Of a stretch of 40,537 nucleotides of DNA, positions 20,125 through 29,328 are shown piece by piece. The notes under the pieces are model-generated. The model saw only the letters and a program-made list of their open reading frames with translations. It was not told the DNA's origin and did not search any database. How positions within the stretch are numbered: position 1 is the stretch's first letter; every line of letters begins with the position of its first letter. Source of the stretch: Candidatus Sulfotelmatobacter sp. (lineage in GTDB: Bacteria > Acidobacteriota > Terriglobia > Terriglobales > Acidobacteriaceae). The position numbers and the translations under genes are program-made. The stretch covers positions 1 through 40,537 of the forward strand of contig JASHQK010000615.1 of the NCBI GenBank assembly GCA_030039195.1, in the 5' to 3' direction.

Positions 20125-21867
20125 ATGCCGCAAGCGGTTGACAGCATCACGTCGGTGTTAGAGCAAATGAGCCAGCATCTGCGCGAGCTGGAATGCCGCG
20201 TCGCCGTGCTCGAATCCCGCGCCGAACAAGCCCAACAGTCGCAACCTGCCGGGCCGCAACTTGTGGTTGGTCCGCCGGAACCCCCGCGCCCCCCCGCCAC
20301 CTGGCACGGATTCTCTCCTGTGGAAACGCCGAGTGGCGCCGTGGCAATTATAGGCAAGGCGGTACTCGGTATCGCGGGAGCTTACCTCCTCCGCGTTGTC
20401 GCGGAGTCTGGCGCTGTTCCGAAGTTGCTAGTGCTTTTTGCGGCGATCCTTTACGCGTGTGGCTGGATGCTTTGGGCCGCTCACACTCACGCGGCGAATC
20501 GCTTCGCCAGCGCGACCTACGCAGTCACCTCCGCGACGATTCTCGCGCCCCTGCTGTGGGAATCAACCGTCCGGTTCCAAGTGCTCTCGCCGGCCCTTGC
20601 GGCCGCCATGCTCGTCGCCTACGTGGCACTGTCGCTGGTGCTCGCATGGCAGCGCGAATTGCAACTGATTCCATGGATCGCGACTCTGTCCTCTGTATTC
20701 GTTGCTATAGCCCTGATTATTGAAACCCACGACCTCGTTCCTCTGACCGCCGCCCTGCTGGCGGTCGCTCTCGCCACCGAAGCCGACGCCTGCCTTGGAC
20801 ATCGGCTGACTCTGCGCGCCATCCCCGCCTTGGCCGCCGACTTCGCCGTCTGGCTGCTCGTATCGATTTTGGCCTCATCAGAAACTGTTCCTGAGGCGTA
20901 TCACCCCGCTACTCCGGCGACGATCGCTCTATTGTGCTTTCTCTTGCTTGCCATCTACGGCGGCAGCATCGGCATTCGTAGCTTCGCGTTACGCCATCGC
21001 ATGACAGTGCTTGAGATCGTGCAAGGCATCTTGGCTTGCGGCCTGGCATCGTTCGGAGTCATGCAGGCCACGAACAACGCGATTGCGCCGGCGCTCGGCA
21101 TTTTGTTCCTGCTGTTCGCCGCCGTTTGCTACTGGGGCACGCTCTCGCGCTTCAGCAGCGAAGACCACAGTCGCAATCGCCGCGTCAGCGCTACCTGGGC
21201 GGCAGCGCTTTCGTTGGGGGCGAGCTTTCTGCTTTTTCCTGTGAAGCTGCAGATCCCGTTCTTATGCCTCGCAGCCGTAGCATCGGCATGGGTCTACGGT
21301 CGCTCGCGTAAGCTGAGTCTGGGGGTACAAGCGTCACTCTATTTTGCTGCGGCCGCCGCAGTATCGCCGCTTCCGACTTATGTCGCTGGCTCTTTGGCGG
21401 GAAATGTCCCAGCCGCGCCGGGTTGGCTCATGCTGGCTGTCACCATGACGAGTGTGCTCTTTTACGCCTTCGGGTGGCGCGTTGCCGAAGATCAGCGGGC
21501 TCACCGCTTGCTCTGGGCTCTGCCTGCAGCCGTCGTTGGATTCGTCGGCGCTGCTCTGGCTGTTGCCGCGATCGTGTGGCTTGCCGTCGGCCGCGTGGAA
21601 TTGGCCGCCTCGACTTTGTCCGGGGTCCGCACCATCGTCAATTGCGTTCTGGCTCTCGTTTTCGCAATTCTCGGTTCGCGCGGGAAGCGCATCGAATTGA
21701 TTTGGCTCGCCTACGCCGCTGTCGCCTTCGGCACTCTGAAACTGTTGTTCGAGGATCTCCGCTTCGGCAACGCCGCCTCGCTGGTGGTCTCGCTTCTGTT
21801 TTACGGACTTATCCTGATTCTCCTGCCGCGTCTGACCAGGAGCCGTGTGCTCTCGCCGGGCCAATGA
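20125..21867 (+). CDS. Polytopic membrane protein with N-terminal coiled coil, DUF2339-like
   Basis: LRELECRVAVLESRAEQ coiled coil, then many TM helices. Confidence 0.65.
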   Translation: MPQAVDSITSVLEQMSQHLRELECRVAVLESRAEQAQQSQPAGPQLVVGPPEPPRPPATWHGFSPVETPSGAVAIIGKAVLGIAGAYLLRVVAESGAVPKLLVLFAAILYACGWMLWAAHTHAANRFASATYAVTSATILAPLLWESTVRFQVLSPALAAAMLVAYVALSLVLAWQRELQLIPWIATLSSVFVAIALIIETHDLVPLTAALLAVALATEADACLGHRLTLRAIPALAADFAVWLLVSILASSETVPEAYHPATPATIALLCFLLLAIYGGSIGIRSFALRHRMTVLEIVQGILACGLASFGVMQATNNAIAPALGILFLLFAAVCYWGTLSRFSSEDHSRNRRVSATWAAALSLGASFLLFPVKLQIPFLCLAAVASAWVYGRSRKLSLGVQASLYFAAAAAVSPLPTYVAGSLAGNVPAAPGWLMLAVTMTSVLFYAFGWRVAEDQRAHRLLWALPAAVVGFVGAALAVAAIVWLAVGRVELAASTLSGVRTIVNCVLALVFAILGSRGKRIELIWLAYAAVAFGTLKLLFEDLRFGNAASLVVSLLFYGLILILLPRLTRSRVLSPGQ

Positions 21868-21952
21868 TCCCGCGTAGCGTAGGGCATTTTGTCGATGCGG
21901 AGCCTGATATAAAGCGACGAAATAAGGTCTATGTGTCAGCCCAGAGCCGGAA

Positions 21953-22330
21953 TTAGGCAGGCTTGCGGCGGTTCCGATTTGGCGGACGCGGTGTCTCAGG
22001 TGCGGTCACAAACTTGTGGGCCATGCCGAGCAAGTCCCTCAAGATATCGGGGGTGACGTGGGACAGGCGAACCAGCACGGTCGTGTAGTTGAGGTAGTGG
22101 TCGGTCACGTAGTAAACATCGGGAGCGGCGGCGAGCAATTCAGCGCGGTCATCCAAGCCAACGCGAACCGCAAGCGAACCCGGCTCAGCCGAACGATGAG
22201 TAGGTATGCACACCAAGAGTTTTCCCCGAACTTTGAGCGCGGGTGAACCGTACGCAGTGCTCTCCTCTACGCCGGGCAACGCCAAGCCGATCTTCCGTAC
22301 TGTATCGAAGTTAATTGTGCTTCTCGGCAT
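21953..22330 (-). CDS. MmcQ/YjbR family protein
   Basis: VRKIGLALPGVEESTAYGSPALKVRGKLLVCI ... YYVTDHYLNYTTVLVRL. Confidence 0.75.
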   Translation of the reverse strand: MPRSTINFDTVRKIGLALPGVEESTAYGSPALKVRGKLLVCIPTHRSAEPGSLAVRVGLDDRAELLAAAPDVYYVTDHYLNYTTVLVRLSHVTPDILRDLLGMAHKFVTAPETPRPPNRNRRKPA

Positions 22331-22377
22331 GGGCGAATGCGATTATCGGCAAGAACAAGAACCTTTTCAAGGCAGGC

Positions 22378-25263
22378 CTATTGCAGCTTCGCATACTCGG
22401 CTTGGACTTGCTTCAGGATGGGGATGTCGGGGTCGGCGTCTTTCCAGAGGGCGAGGAAGTCCTTGTAGGCTCCGAGCGCCCGGGCGCGGGCGGCATCGGC
22501 ATCTGCGCCCGACGAGTTCTTCGCCTGCAGCGCGTTTGCCCGCGCCACGCCCAGATGCGACAACGCTCCCGTCCAGCAGTTCCAGACGATGCCGCTGTGA
22601 TCGAGGATCTTCTGGAACTCAGCGGCAGCTTCCTTGCCCTGCCCCGCCGCCAGATATGCCTCGCCGCGAATGTACGTGTGGTAGAGGCAGGAAATATTGG
22701 CGACGAAAGCAACCTGCCCAAATTCGATCGGCGTAGCAGCAGTTTGCAAACTGTCAAGGGCGCGAAGCGGAGCATCGCGATTGAGTGCCAATTGCGCCTT
22801 AATCGCAGGAAGCCAGAGAGACTGTACCTGCGTGTCCAGCGGGAAGCGCTTGTTCAAGTCTCCACCCAGCGATTCCGCCTGTCCCGCGTCGCCCGCCATC
22901 GCAAAGGTCAGAGCCGCTTCCAGTTCAACGCCCTGGCTCGACGGATCAAGCTTTAAGCCTTGTGCTGCTACTCGCCGCGCATCGCGCGCGTTGCCAAAAG
23001 CGGCTTCCCGCAAAGCCGAATTCTCCAGCCATGTTGCCGCAACCTCCTTATTGTCAACTCGTATTGCAGAGCCCACAGCCCGTTGGGTCCACACCCGTGC
23101 CCCGGCAAGATGACCGCTGTATGCGTCCGTGTCGGATGCGAGCGAAAATCCAAAGTTCTCTTCCGGCTTACCGCCAAACCACTGCTGTTGTTCCGTCATG
23201 CTGGTCGAATCCGCGTTGAGGAAGGCTAGAGCATACAGAACGTTGTGAAGAATGAAGTTATCGAGCCTTCGCGCCTGCGCCTGTTGAACAAGCTGTTGCG
23301 CTTCGTCAAAATGGTGCAAAGCAAGCAGGCTATTGGCGAGCTGAACGTAAGCCCACTCTGAACCGAGGCGGAAGCTCTCGTGGCATGCTTCCATGGCCTT
23401 CTCGTATTGTCCGAGCTCGTTGTAGAGGTTGCACAGATTGGTATAGGGCACGCTCGACCGTGGGTAGCTCGCAATCCATCTCTGATAGGTTTGTGCCGCT
23501 TCATTCAATTCGCCGGTTACTGTTTCGTAATAAGGAGCGTTGATGGCTAACTCTTCCTGCTCGCTGGCATGTTCCCGTAACTGGAATGCCTTGCTGCGGT
23601 ATTCGCGGGCGCGTTCCAGCTCACCCAATGCATAGTAATCATTACCCAGAGCCACATACGCCATCGCAAAACTGGGATCGAGTTCGATGGCTCGTTGGTG
23701 GTAAGGCAGAGCGGCGGAAGGGCCTTTCTCGAGAGAAAACTTGGTGCCAAGACTGAAAGCTTGCAGAGCTTCGAGCGAAGACGTGGTGGCTTGCGCCAGC
23801 GGAACATCGAGCTTCTGCACGGTTGCCAGCGATTCGCCTAACTCACTGCGCAGCTTAGATGCTGCCTCGCCCAATGAGTCCAGTACTTTCTCCTTGCCCC
23901 TTGCCGTGGCCTGCTCCTGCGCCAGGACGTCCCCAGTCTGGCAATTCACGACTTTTAGGCCCAGCACATATTCGCTGCCCAAACTTCCAATCGCTCCCTC
24001 AACATAGGCTTTGCAGCCCACCCGCTGACAAAGCTCGCGGGTAACGTCGGGCGTCAGCTTGGTATTAGGTGGTCGCGTCATCAGTTTTAACGTTGCCGTA
24101 ACTTTGTCGTCGGAGAGCACATTGAGAAAAGGAGATTGCCGCAAAGAAACCGTAAGAGCCGTCTTGAGTGTGTCATCGAAGACTGGGTCGCCTGTGGTAT
24201 TAGCGAAGTCCGCAAGAACAATCTCGTCTTTCTCGCTAAGCTTGGGAGTGCGATGAAAATACTTGTCGCCGGCGATAACGGCTAGGATGACCAGCGCCAC
24301 CGCTCCAATTATCCAAGCTGATCGCGCGCTGCGCCCAGCAGGCGGGATCTCCACCGCAGCCGACTTGTTCGAGTCCGTATCACGCTTCAGCCGTTGCAGG
24401 TCGGTGCGAATATCAGCAGAGTGTTGGTAGCGCAGGTTTCTGTCTTTCTCCAGGCACTTATTGATGATCCGTTCCATCTCGGACGGCAAGTCGGGATTCA
24501 GCCGTACTGGCGAAATGGGCGCTCGTTCCAGAATGGCGTTAAAGATGACTCCTGTGCTTTCGCCCCGGAAAGGCATCACTCCCGTTACCATCTCATAGAG
24601 AACGGCACCGAAGGAGAAGAGGTCTGTGCGTTCGTCCAGTTCCTTAGCTCGGACTTGCTCGGGCGACATGTAGGCAACGGTTCCGGGGGCCGTTCCCCGA
24701 CTCGTCAATTCGTCGGCACTCGGGTCGGTTGGTTGGGTAGACTCCGTTGCTGCTCCTATCGCTGAATTCTTCCTCGGAGTTACTTTTGCCAGTCCGAAAT
24801 CCAGAATCTTCGCATGATCTCGCTTGGTCACGAAGATGTTGGCGGGCTTGATGTCGCGGTGAACAATTCCTTGCGCGTGCGCTGCGTCGAGTGCGTCGGT
24901 GATCTCAATGGCGAGGGAGAGAATCAAATCCGTTTCCATCGGGCGGCTGCCGATGCGATGCTTGAGCGTCATGCCGTCCAGAAATTCCATGACGATGAAG
25001 GGCTGCCCATTATGCTTGCCGATCTCGTAAATGGTGCAGATGTTCGGGTGATTCAACGCCGAGGCAGCCTTGGCCTCCCGCTGGAAGCGGCTGAGCGCCT
25101 GCGGGTCCTGCGCCACATCATCGGGCAGGAATTTGAGCGCGACGAAGCGGTCGAGGTCGATGTCGTGCGCCTTGTAGACAACACCCATTCCTCCACCACC
25201 GAGTTTTTCGGTGATGCGATAGTGCGAGATGGTCTGCCCGATGAGCGGGGACTGAGGAGCCAT
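22378..25263 (-). CDS. Membrane serine/threonine protein kinase with C-terminal TPR repeats
   Basis: [44 protein letters not shown]; single [22 protein letters not shown] region, C-terminus [20 protein letters not shown]. Confidence 0.92.
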   Translation of the reverse strand: MAPQSPLIGQTISHYRITEKLGGGGMGVVYKAHDIDLDRFVALKFLPDDVAQDPQALSRFQREAKAASALNHPNICTIYEIGKHNGQPFIVMEFLDGMTLKHRIGSRPMETDLILSLAIEITDALDAAHAQGIVHRDIKPANIFVTKRDHAKILDFGLAKVTPRKNSAIGAATESTQPTDPSADELTSRGTAPGTVAYMSPEQVRAKELDERTDLFSFGAVLYEMVTGVMPFRGESTGVIFNAILERAPISPVRLNPDLPSEMERIINKCLEKDRNLRYQHSADIRTDLQRLKRDTDSNKSAAVEIPPAGRSARSAWIIGAVALVILAVIAGDKYFHRTPKLSEKDEIVLADFANTTGDPVFDDTLKTALTVSLRQSPFLNVLSDDKVTATLKLMTRPPNTKLTPDVTRELCQRVGCKAYVEGAIGSLGSEYVLGLKVVNCQTGDVLAQEQATARGKEKVLDSLGEAASKLRSELGESLATVQKLDVPLAQATTSSLEALQAFSLGTKFSLEKGPSAALPYHQRAIELDPSFAMAYVALGNDYYALGELERAREYRSKAFQLREHASEQEELAINAPYYETVTGELNEAAQTYQRWIASYPRSSVPYTNLCNLYNELGQYEKAMEACHESFRLGSEWAYVQLANSLLALHHFDEAQQLVQQAQARRLDNFILHNVLYALAFLNADSTSMTEQQQWFGGKPEENFGFSLASDTDAYSGHLAGARVWTQRAVGSAIRVDNKEVAATWLENSALREAAFGNARDARRVAAQGLKLDPSSQGVELEAALTFAMAGDAGQAESLGGDLNKRFPLDTQVQSLWLPAIKAQLALNRDAPLRALDSLQTAATPIEFGQVAFVANISCLYHTYIRGEAYLAAGQGKEAAAEFQKILDHSGIVWNCWTGALSHLGVARANALQAKNSSGADADAARARALGAYKDFLALWKDADPDIPILKQVQAEYAKLQ

Positions 25264-25412
25264 TGGCGGGAAATGTTAGGTCGGAGGACGAGAAAGGTCA
25301 ATGTCGAGAATTGCAAGGTCACGGATGTAACGGGGTACTTCGAGTCCTCGCGAAAACGTGAAACGGGTTTCCAGGCTTGACCCCTCTGAGTTTCCGAACC
25401 CAAGCCCAACTC

Positions 25413-26432
25413 CTAGTTCTCGTTTCCACCCCCGTGGGTTTGGCGGCAGACCTTGCAAAACGTCGGTGGTTCTGTGTTGTCCACATGATGCCGCACCGGT
25501 TTTACCGTCTTAAGATAGGCAAACATCGCGCCAATGTCCTCGTCCGTCATCCCGCGGTAGGTGTGCCAAGGCATGATCTGGTTGAGCTTCCGTGCGCCGA
25601 CAAACCCCGTGCGGATTGACTCGGTGAACATGGCTTGATCATAGTAAGAGATCCCCGATTGGTCAGGAGTGATGTTGGCGCTCGCCACACGGCCCCATGG
25701 GCCGTCAAGAATGAATCCGCCGGCAAAATCCAGGCCCGCCACCGGATGCCCGTGTGCGTCTTGCGGCGTGTGGCAGTCCGTGCATCCAGCCACCGTCACC
25801 AAGTATTTTCCACGCTTTTCAGGAGTCGAAACATCTGGTTCAGGCACGGTTGAGTCTAGCGGCTCGGGAACGGTGCGGATCAGGTACTTCACTGGAAAAA
25901 TCAACTGCGTCGTCGGCCGCTGTTTGTGCACGGCAGGCAACGACCTTAGGTATACGATGACCGATGCCAGGTCTTCGTCAGACATGTGGCGGAAATCCAA
26001 GTACGGCATAAACGGAAACAACGCCCGGCCATCGTGGCTAACACCCTCGCGGATGGCGCGTGCCAGTTGATCGTCGCTCCAGTTCCCCGCGCCCGTTTCG
26101 ACATCGGGAGTGATATTCGGCGCATACACCTTTCCGGGGAAACCCTTGAGCAGATTCATGTCCTGGCCCACGCCGAGCGTGTTGGGCAGTATAGGCGCAC
26201 CGTGTGCTGTCCAATCGTGTTCTGCGTGGCAACCCATGCAATCACACACGTGCTGGACCAGATACTCGCCGCGCGCTAAGCGTTCCGGTGTGCTCTGAAA
26301 CTTCTGTGCCGTGAGCGGGCGCGCCTTAGGCCCGATAAACGGACGCCATCCGATGGTAAACGTGATCCCTGCGGCCAAAACGAGCACCAACACGGCGAAT
26401 ACCACGCCCACCGTCTTTACAAGTTTGTACAT
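25413..26432 (-). CDS. Diheme c-type cytochrome, membrane anchored
   Basis: N-terminal TM (MYKLVKTVGVVFAVLVLVLAAGI), two CxxCH motifs (CMGCH, CTDCH); RBS aggaggg before ATG at 26432. Confidence 0.88.
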   Translation of the reverse strand: MYKLVKTVGVVFAVLVLVLAAGITFTIGWRPFIGPKARPLTAQKFQSTPERLARGEYLVQHVCDCMGCHAEHDWTAHGAPILPNTLGVGQDMNLLKGFPGKVYAPNITPDVETGAGNWSDDQLARAIREGVSHDGRALFPFMPYLDFRHMSDEDLASVIVYLRSLPAVHKQRPTTQLIFPVKYLIRTVPEPLDSTVPEPDVSTPEKRGKYLVTVAGCTDCHTPQDAHGHPVAGLDFAGGFILDGPWGRVASANITPDQSGISYYDQAMFTESIRTGFVGARKLNQIMPWHTYRGMTDEDIGAMFAYLKTVKPVRHHVDNTEPPTFCKVCRQTHGGGNEN

Positions 26433-26503
26433 CCTGGAACCCTCCTGCGTGCTTTCGCGTACCCGGCTTTGGCTTGCTTCAGGACAGATGCCGCTTTCCG
26501 AGC

Positions 26504-26523
26504 GCGCGGGCCTACGCCCGTGC
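26504..26523 (-). terminator. Hairpin between the small membrane protein and the diheme cytochrome; terminator/attenuator or REP-like
   Basis: GCGCGGGC-CTAC-GCCCGTGC, 8-bp stem including one G-U. Confidence 0.35.
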
Positions 26524-26526
26524 CGC

Positions 26527-26910
26527 TCATGCAGCTTCCGCCGATTTCTTCGCCGGCGCAAGCACGATAAGCGCGATACCAACAATAACCAGCGCGGGTA
26601 TATCGCCCAGCAGGTGACCGTGTTCGCTCGGATTACGGAATGCTTGCACCGTCATAATCGCGGCATGAACGAGGCTCGACCACGCCGTGAAAGCAATCAG
26701 GCTGCGATTCGCTGACGGATTACGGGATGCAAGCAGCAGGAAGATTCCCAGCGTGGCATACACGCCGAGAATCATCTGCTCGTATTCAGGCTGGTTCGGT
26801 TGCCATCGCCAACCGCGCGGCCAAAGGTACATCATCAGCGGATAAACGCCGAACAAAAAGATCAACCCCACAACGACCAGCACGCCCTTGAGCACTGACT
26901 CCCGATTCAT
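26527..26910 (-). CDS. Small four-TM membrane protein of unknown function
   Basis: 127 aa, hydrophobic segments VLVVGLIFLFGVYPLMMYLW, GVYATLGIFLLLA, SLVHAAIMTVQ, IPALVIVGIALIVLA. Confidence 0.6.
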   Translation of the reverse strand: MNRESVLKGVLVVVGLIFLFGVYPLMMYLWPRGWRWQPNQPEYEQMILGVYATLGIFLLLASRNPSANRSLIAFTAWSSLVHAAIMTVQAFRNPSEHGHLLGDIPALVIVGIALIVLAPAKKSAEAA

Positions 26911-27101
26911 GGTGTCCCCCTATGGAAAGGCTGATGTGCGATCAATGGGAGGGAATGTTAGGCGGTGCAGGAACAAACGTCAATTTGCTGCGCTCGATTT
27001 TGGGGTTCTCAAATTCGCCAGGATTAGCGCATGGCATCCTGATTGGAAATGCCCCGCGATTGATACTGTGCCATACTTCCTTTGACTGCTGGGAGGGGCC
27101 A

Positions 27102-29135
27102 TTGTCGAGCCTCCGCCACTTGTTTGTTCTCTTCCTCGTAGCAATGTTGATCGCAATGGTCGGTTGTAGTAGTTCGCCTCCGATCTCGGTGAGCTTGTCT
27201 TCCTCTGCGCAAGCGATTGATCAGAGTCAGACTGTGAATATCACGGCGAGTGTAACAAATGACACGTCCGGTAAAGGTGTGACGTGGAATCTGACGGGCC
27301 CAGGGTCTCTCAGCAGTTCAACAGGTTCTTCCATTACCTACACGTCGCCAACAACGAGCCTCACCAGCGCACAGCAGGTTACGGTGACCGCGACATCCGT
27401 CGCCAACCCGACGAAGAGTGCCTCGCTGCAAATCACGGTAAATCCTTACCCGCAGCTTTCACCTCTCCAAACGCTCGCGAACGGAACAGTGGGCACGTCT
27501 TACAGCCAGATGATCATGCTCACCGGCGGCACGGCTCCGTTCCAGTGGAGCATCTACAACGGGCCGATTATCACCGGCTATAAAGTTGGAGGTTCGGTGC
27601 CCAACGGACTCGCGCTGAATGCCAGCACCGGCGCGATCAGCGGCACGCCCACGGGCGGCGGAACGTGGTACTTCCAGGCCCAAGTAACGGACGCTACAGG
27701 CGTGACCGTCGCGAATCCTTTTCTGAGCATTGAGATCAATCCCGTTGCCTCCGCGGCGAATCCGGTTCCGTTGTTGAACCAGCCGCTGATGCCGACGGCG
27801 GTTTCGCCGGGTAGTCTGGGCTTCGCGTTGACTGTCAGCGGCACAGGGTTCGTTTCGGGTGCGACGATCGATTTCAACGGTACGCCGCTGTCCACAACGT
27901 TCGTAAACAATGAACATCTCACCGCGCTGGTTCCTGCCACGAACGTAGCGAATGCAGAAACCGCGGCGATAACGGTTGTGAATCCCGCACCCGGCGGCGG
28001 TGCATCCAACGTGGTCTACTTCCAAGTAGGCGCGCCACAAACGACTGTCTCGTTTGCGCCAGCGGCGAATTCGCCGCTCAGTGTTTACGCACCGGCTGGA
28101 TTGGCTGTGGCAGACTTCAACGGGGATGGTAAGCCCGATCTTGCCGTCGCAGGTGTCGGCGTCGCCGTGTTCCTCGGCAACGGCAACGGCACATTTACCC
28201 CCGCTTCCGGCTCTCCGGTGCTGCTTGTGAGCCCTCCTTACGACGATCTCGCTTCGCCCGCCACCGGCCCAATGGTTACAGCTGATTTCAACAACAGCGG
28301 CCATCTTGGCTTTGCTGTCGCCCTGCCCGAAAATGCGGCCACTGACATTCTGTTCGGGAACGGAGACGGCACGTTCGTTCCTTCCTCCGCGGCCTTCGCC
28401 AATACCTCCGACATGACGACGTATGCCCTGGCGACAGCTGACTTCAATGCGGACGGGAATCTCGATCTCGCCATCGCCAACCAGATTTACAGCTCCGGGT
28501 TTGTCGCTTTGGGATACGGGGATGGCGCGTTCAACACGGCGGGCAATCTCAACGTTACTGGCTTCCCGTCGGGCATCGCCGTAGGGGATTTCAACGGCGA
28601 TGGCAAGCTGGATGCGATTGTGGCTAGCGGCGCTGCAGCACCTGGAGGAGGAGAGGGTTTGATCGTCTCGCTTGGCAATGGAGACGGAACGTTCACTTTG
28701 GCGAGTGGTTCTCCGATTTCGTTCCAACAGTATCTTGGCCCGATCGTGACCGCTGACTTCAATGGCGACGGCAAACTCGATGTCGCAGTAACGGCCTACG
28801 AAGGAAACATGGTATACATCCTGTTGGGAAACGGTGACGGAACGTTCGGCACGCCGACCGCGATTACGGTCGGGAACGATCCCTACGCGATCGTTGCGGG
28901 GGATTTCAATAATGACGGGAAACTCGATCTGGCCGTCGCCAACGGCGGAGATAATACCGTCACGCTTCTGCTTGGAAATGGCGATGGGACCTTCACCCAG
29001 GCAGCGGGATCGCCTTACTCGGTAGGGAAGTTTCCGTATCAAATTGTGGCGGCGGATTTCAATGGCGACGGCAAGCTGGATCTCGCGGTCGCCAACTTGA
29101 TGGACGGAACCGTCTCCATTCTGATACAGCAGTAG
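27102..29135 (+). CDS. Lipoprotein with putative-Ig and IPT-like domains and seven VCBS/FG-GAP repeats (probable TTG start)
   Basis: gggaggggcca RBS before TTG at 27102; lipobox AMVGC; repeats ADFNGDGKLDLAVAN...LLGNGDGTF. Confidence 0.85.
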   Translation: MSSLRHLFVLFLVAMLIAMVGCSSSPPISVSLSSSAQAIDQSQTVNITASVTNDTSGKGVTWNLTGPGSLSSSTGSSITYTSPTTSLTSAQQVTVTATSVANPTKSASLQITVNPYPQLSPLQTLANGTVGTSYSQMIMLTGGTAPFQWSIYNGPIITGYKVGGSVPNGLALNASTGAISGTPTGGGTWYFQAQVTDATGVTVANPFLSIEINPVASAANPVPLLNQPLMPTAVSPGSLGFALTVSGTGFVSGATIDFNGTPLSTTFVNNEHLTALVPATNVANAETAAITVVNPAPGGGASNVVYFQVGAPQTTVSFAPAANSPLSVYAPAGLAVADFNGDGKPDLAVAGVGVAVFLGNGNGTFTPASGSPVLLVSPPYDDLASPATGPMVTADFNNSGHLGFAVALPENAATDILFGNGDGTFVPSSAAFANTSDMTTYALATADFNADGNLDLAIANQIYSSGFVALGYGDGAFNTAGNLNVTGFPSGIAVGDFNGDGKLDAIVASGAAAPGGGEGLIVSLGNGDGTFTLASGSPISFQQYLGPIVTADFNGDGKLDVAVTAYEGNMVYILLGNGDGTFGTPTAITVGNDPYAIVAGDFNNDGKLDLAVANGGDNTVTLLLGNGDGTFTQAAGSPYSVGKFPYQIVAADFNGDGKLDLAVANLMDGTVSILIQQ

Positions 29136-29328
29136 CTTGTCCTCTGAAGCAATGCCGCCTACTCAGTTGCTCTTTGAGCACGACATCCTCAAGATGGCCA
29201 GTGGGGCCGTTTCGGATAAGAACGCGATAGCAATCAACGCCTCGCTACGGCTAAGTGGGGTCCGCGGTCGATGACATCCACTTTGACCTCTTTGCTTTTG
29301 CTCACCAACTAAATTCTAATTCGCTTGA

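Noticed and set aside
27459-29042. 527-aa minus-strand ORF opposite the FG-GAP gene
   Set aside because: Arg-rich low-complexity shadow of the repetitive plus-strand coding sequence; no recognisable domain
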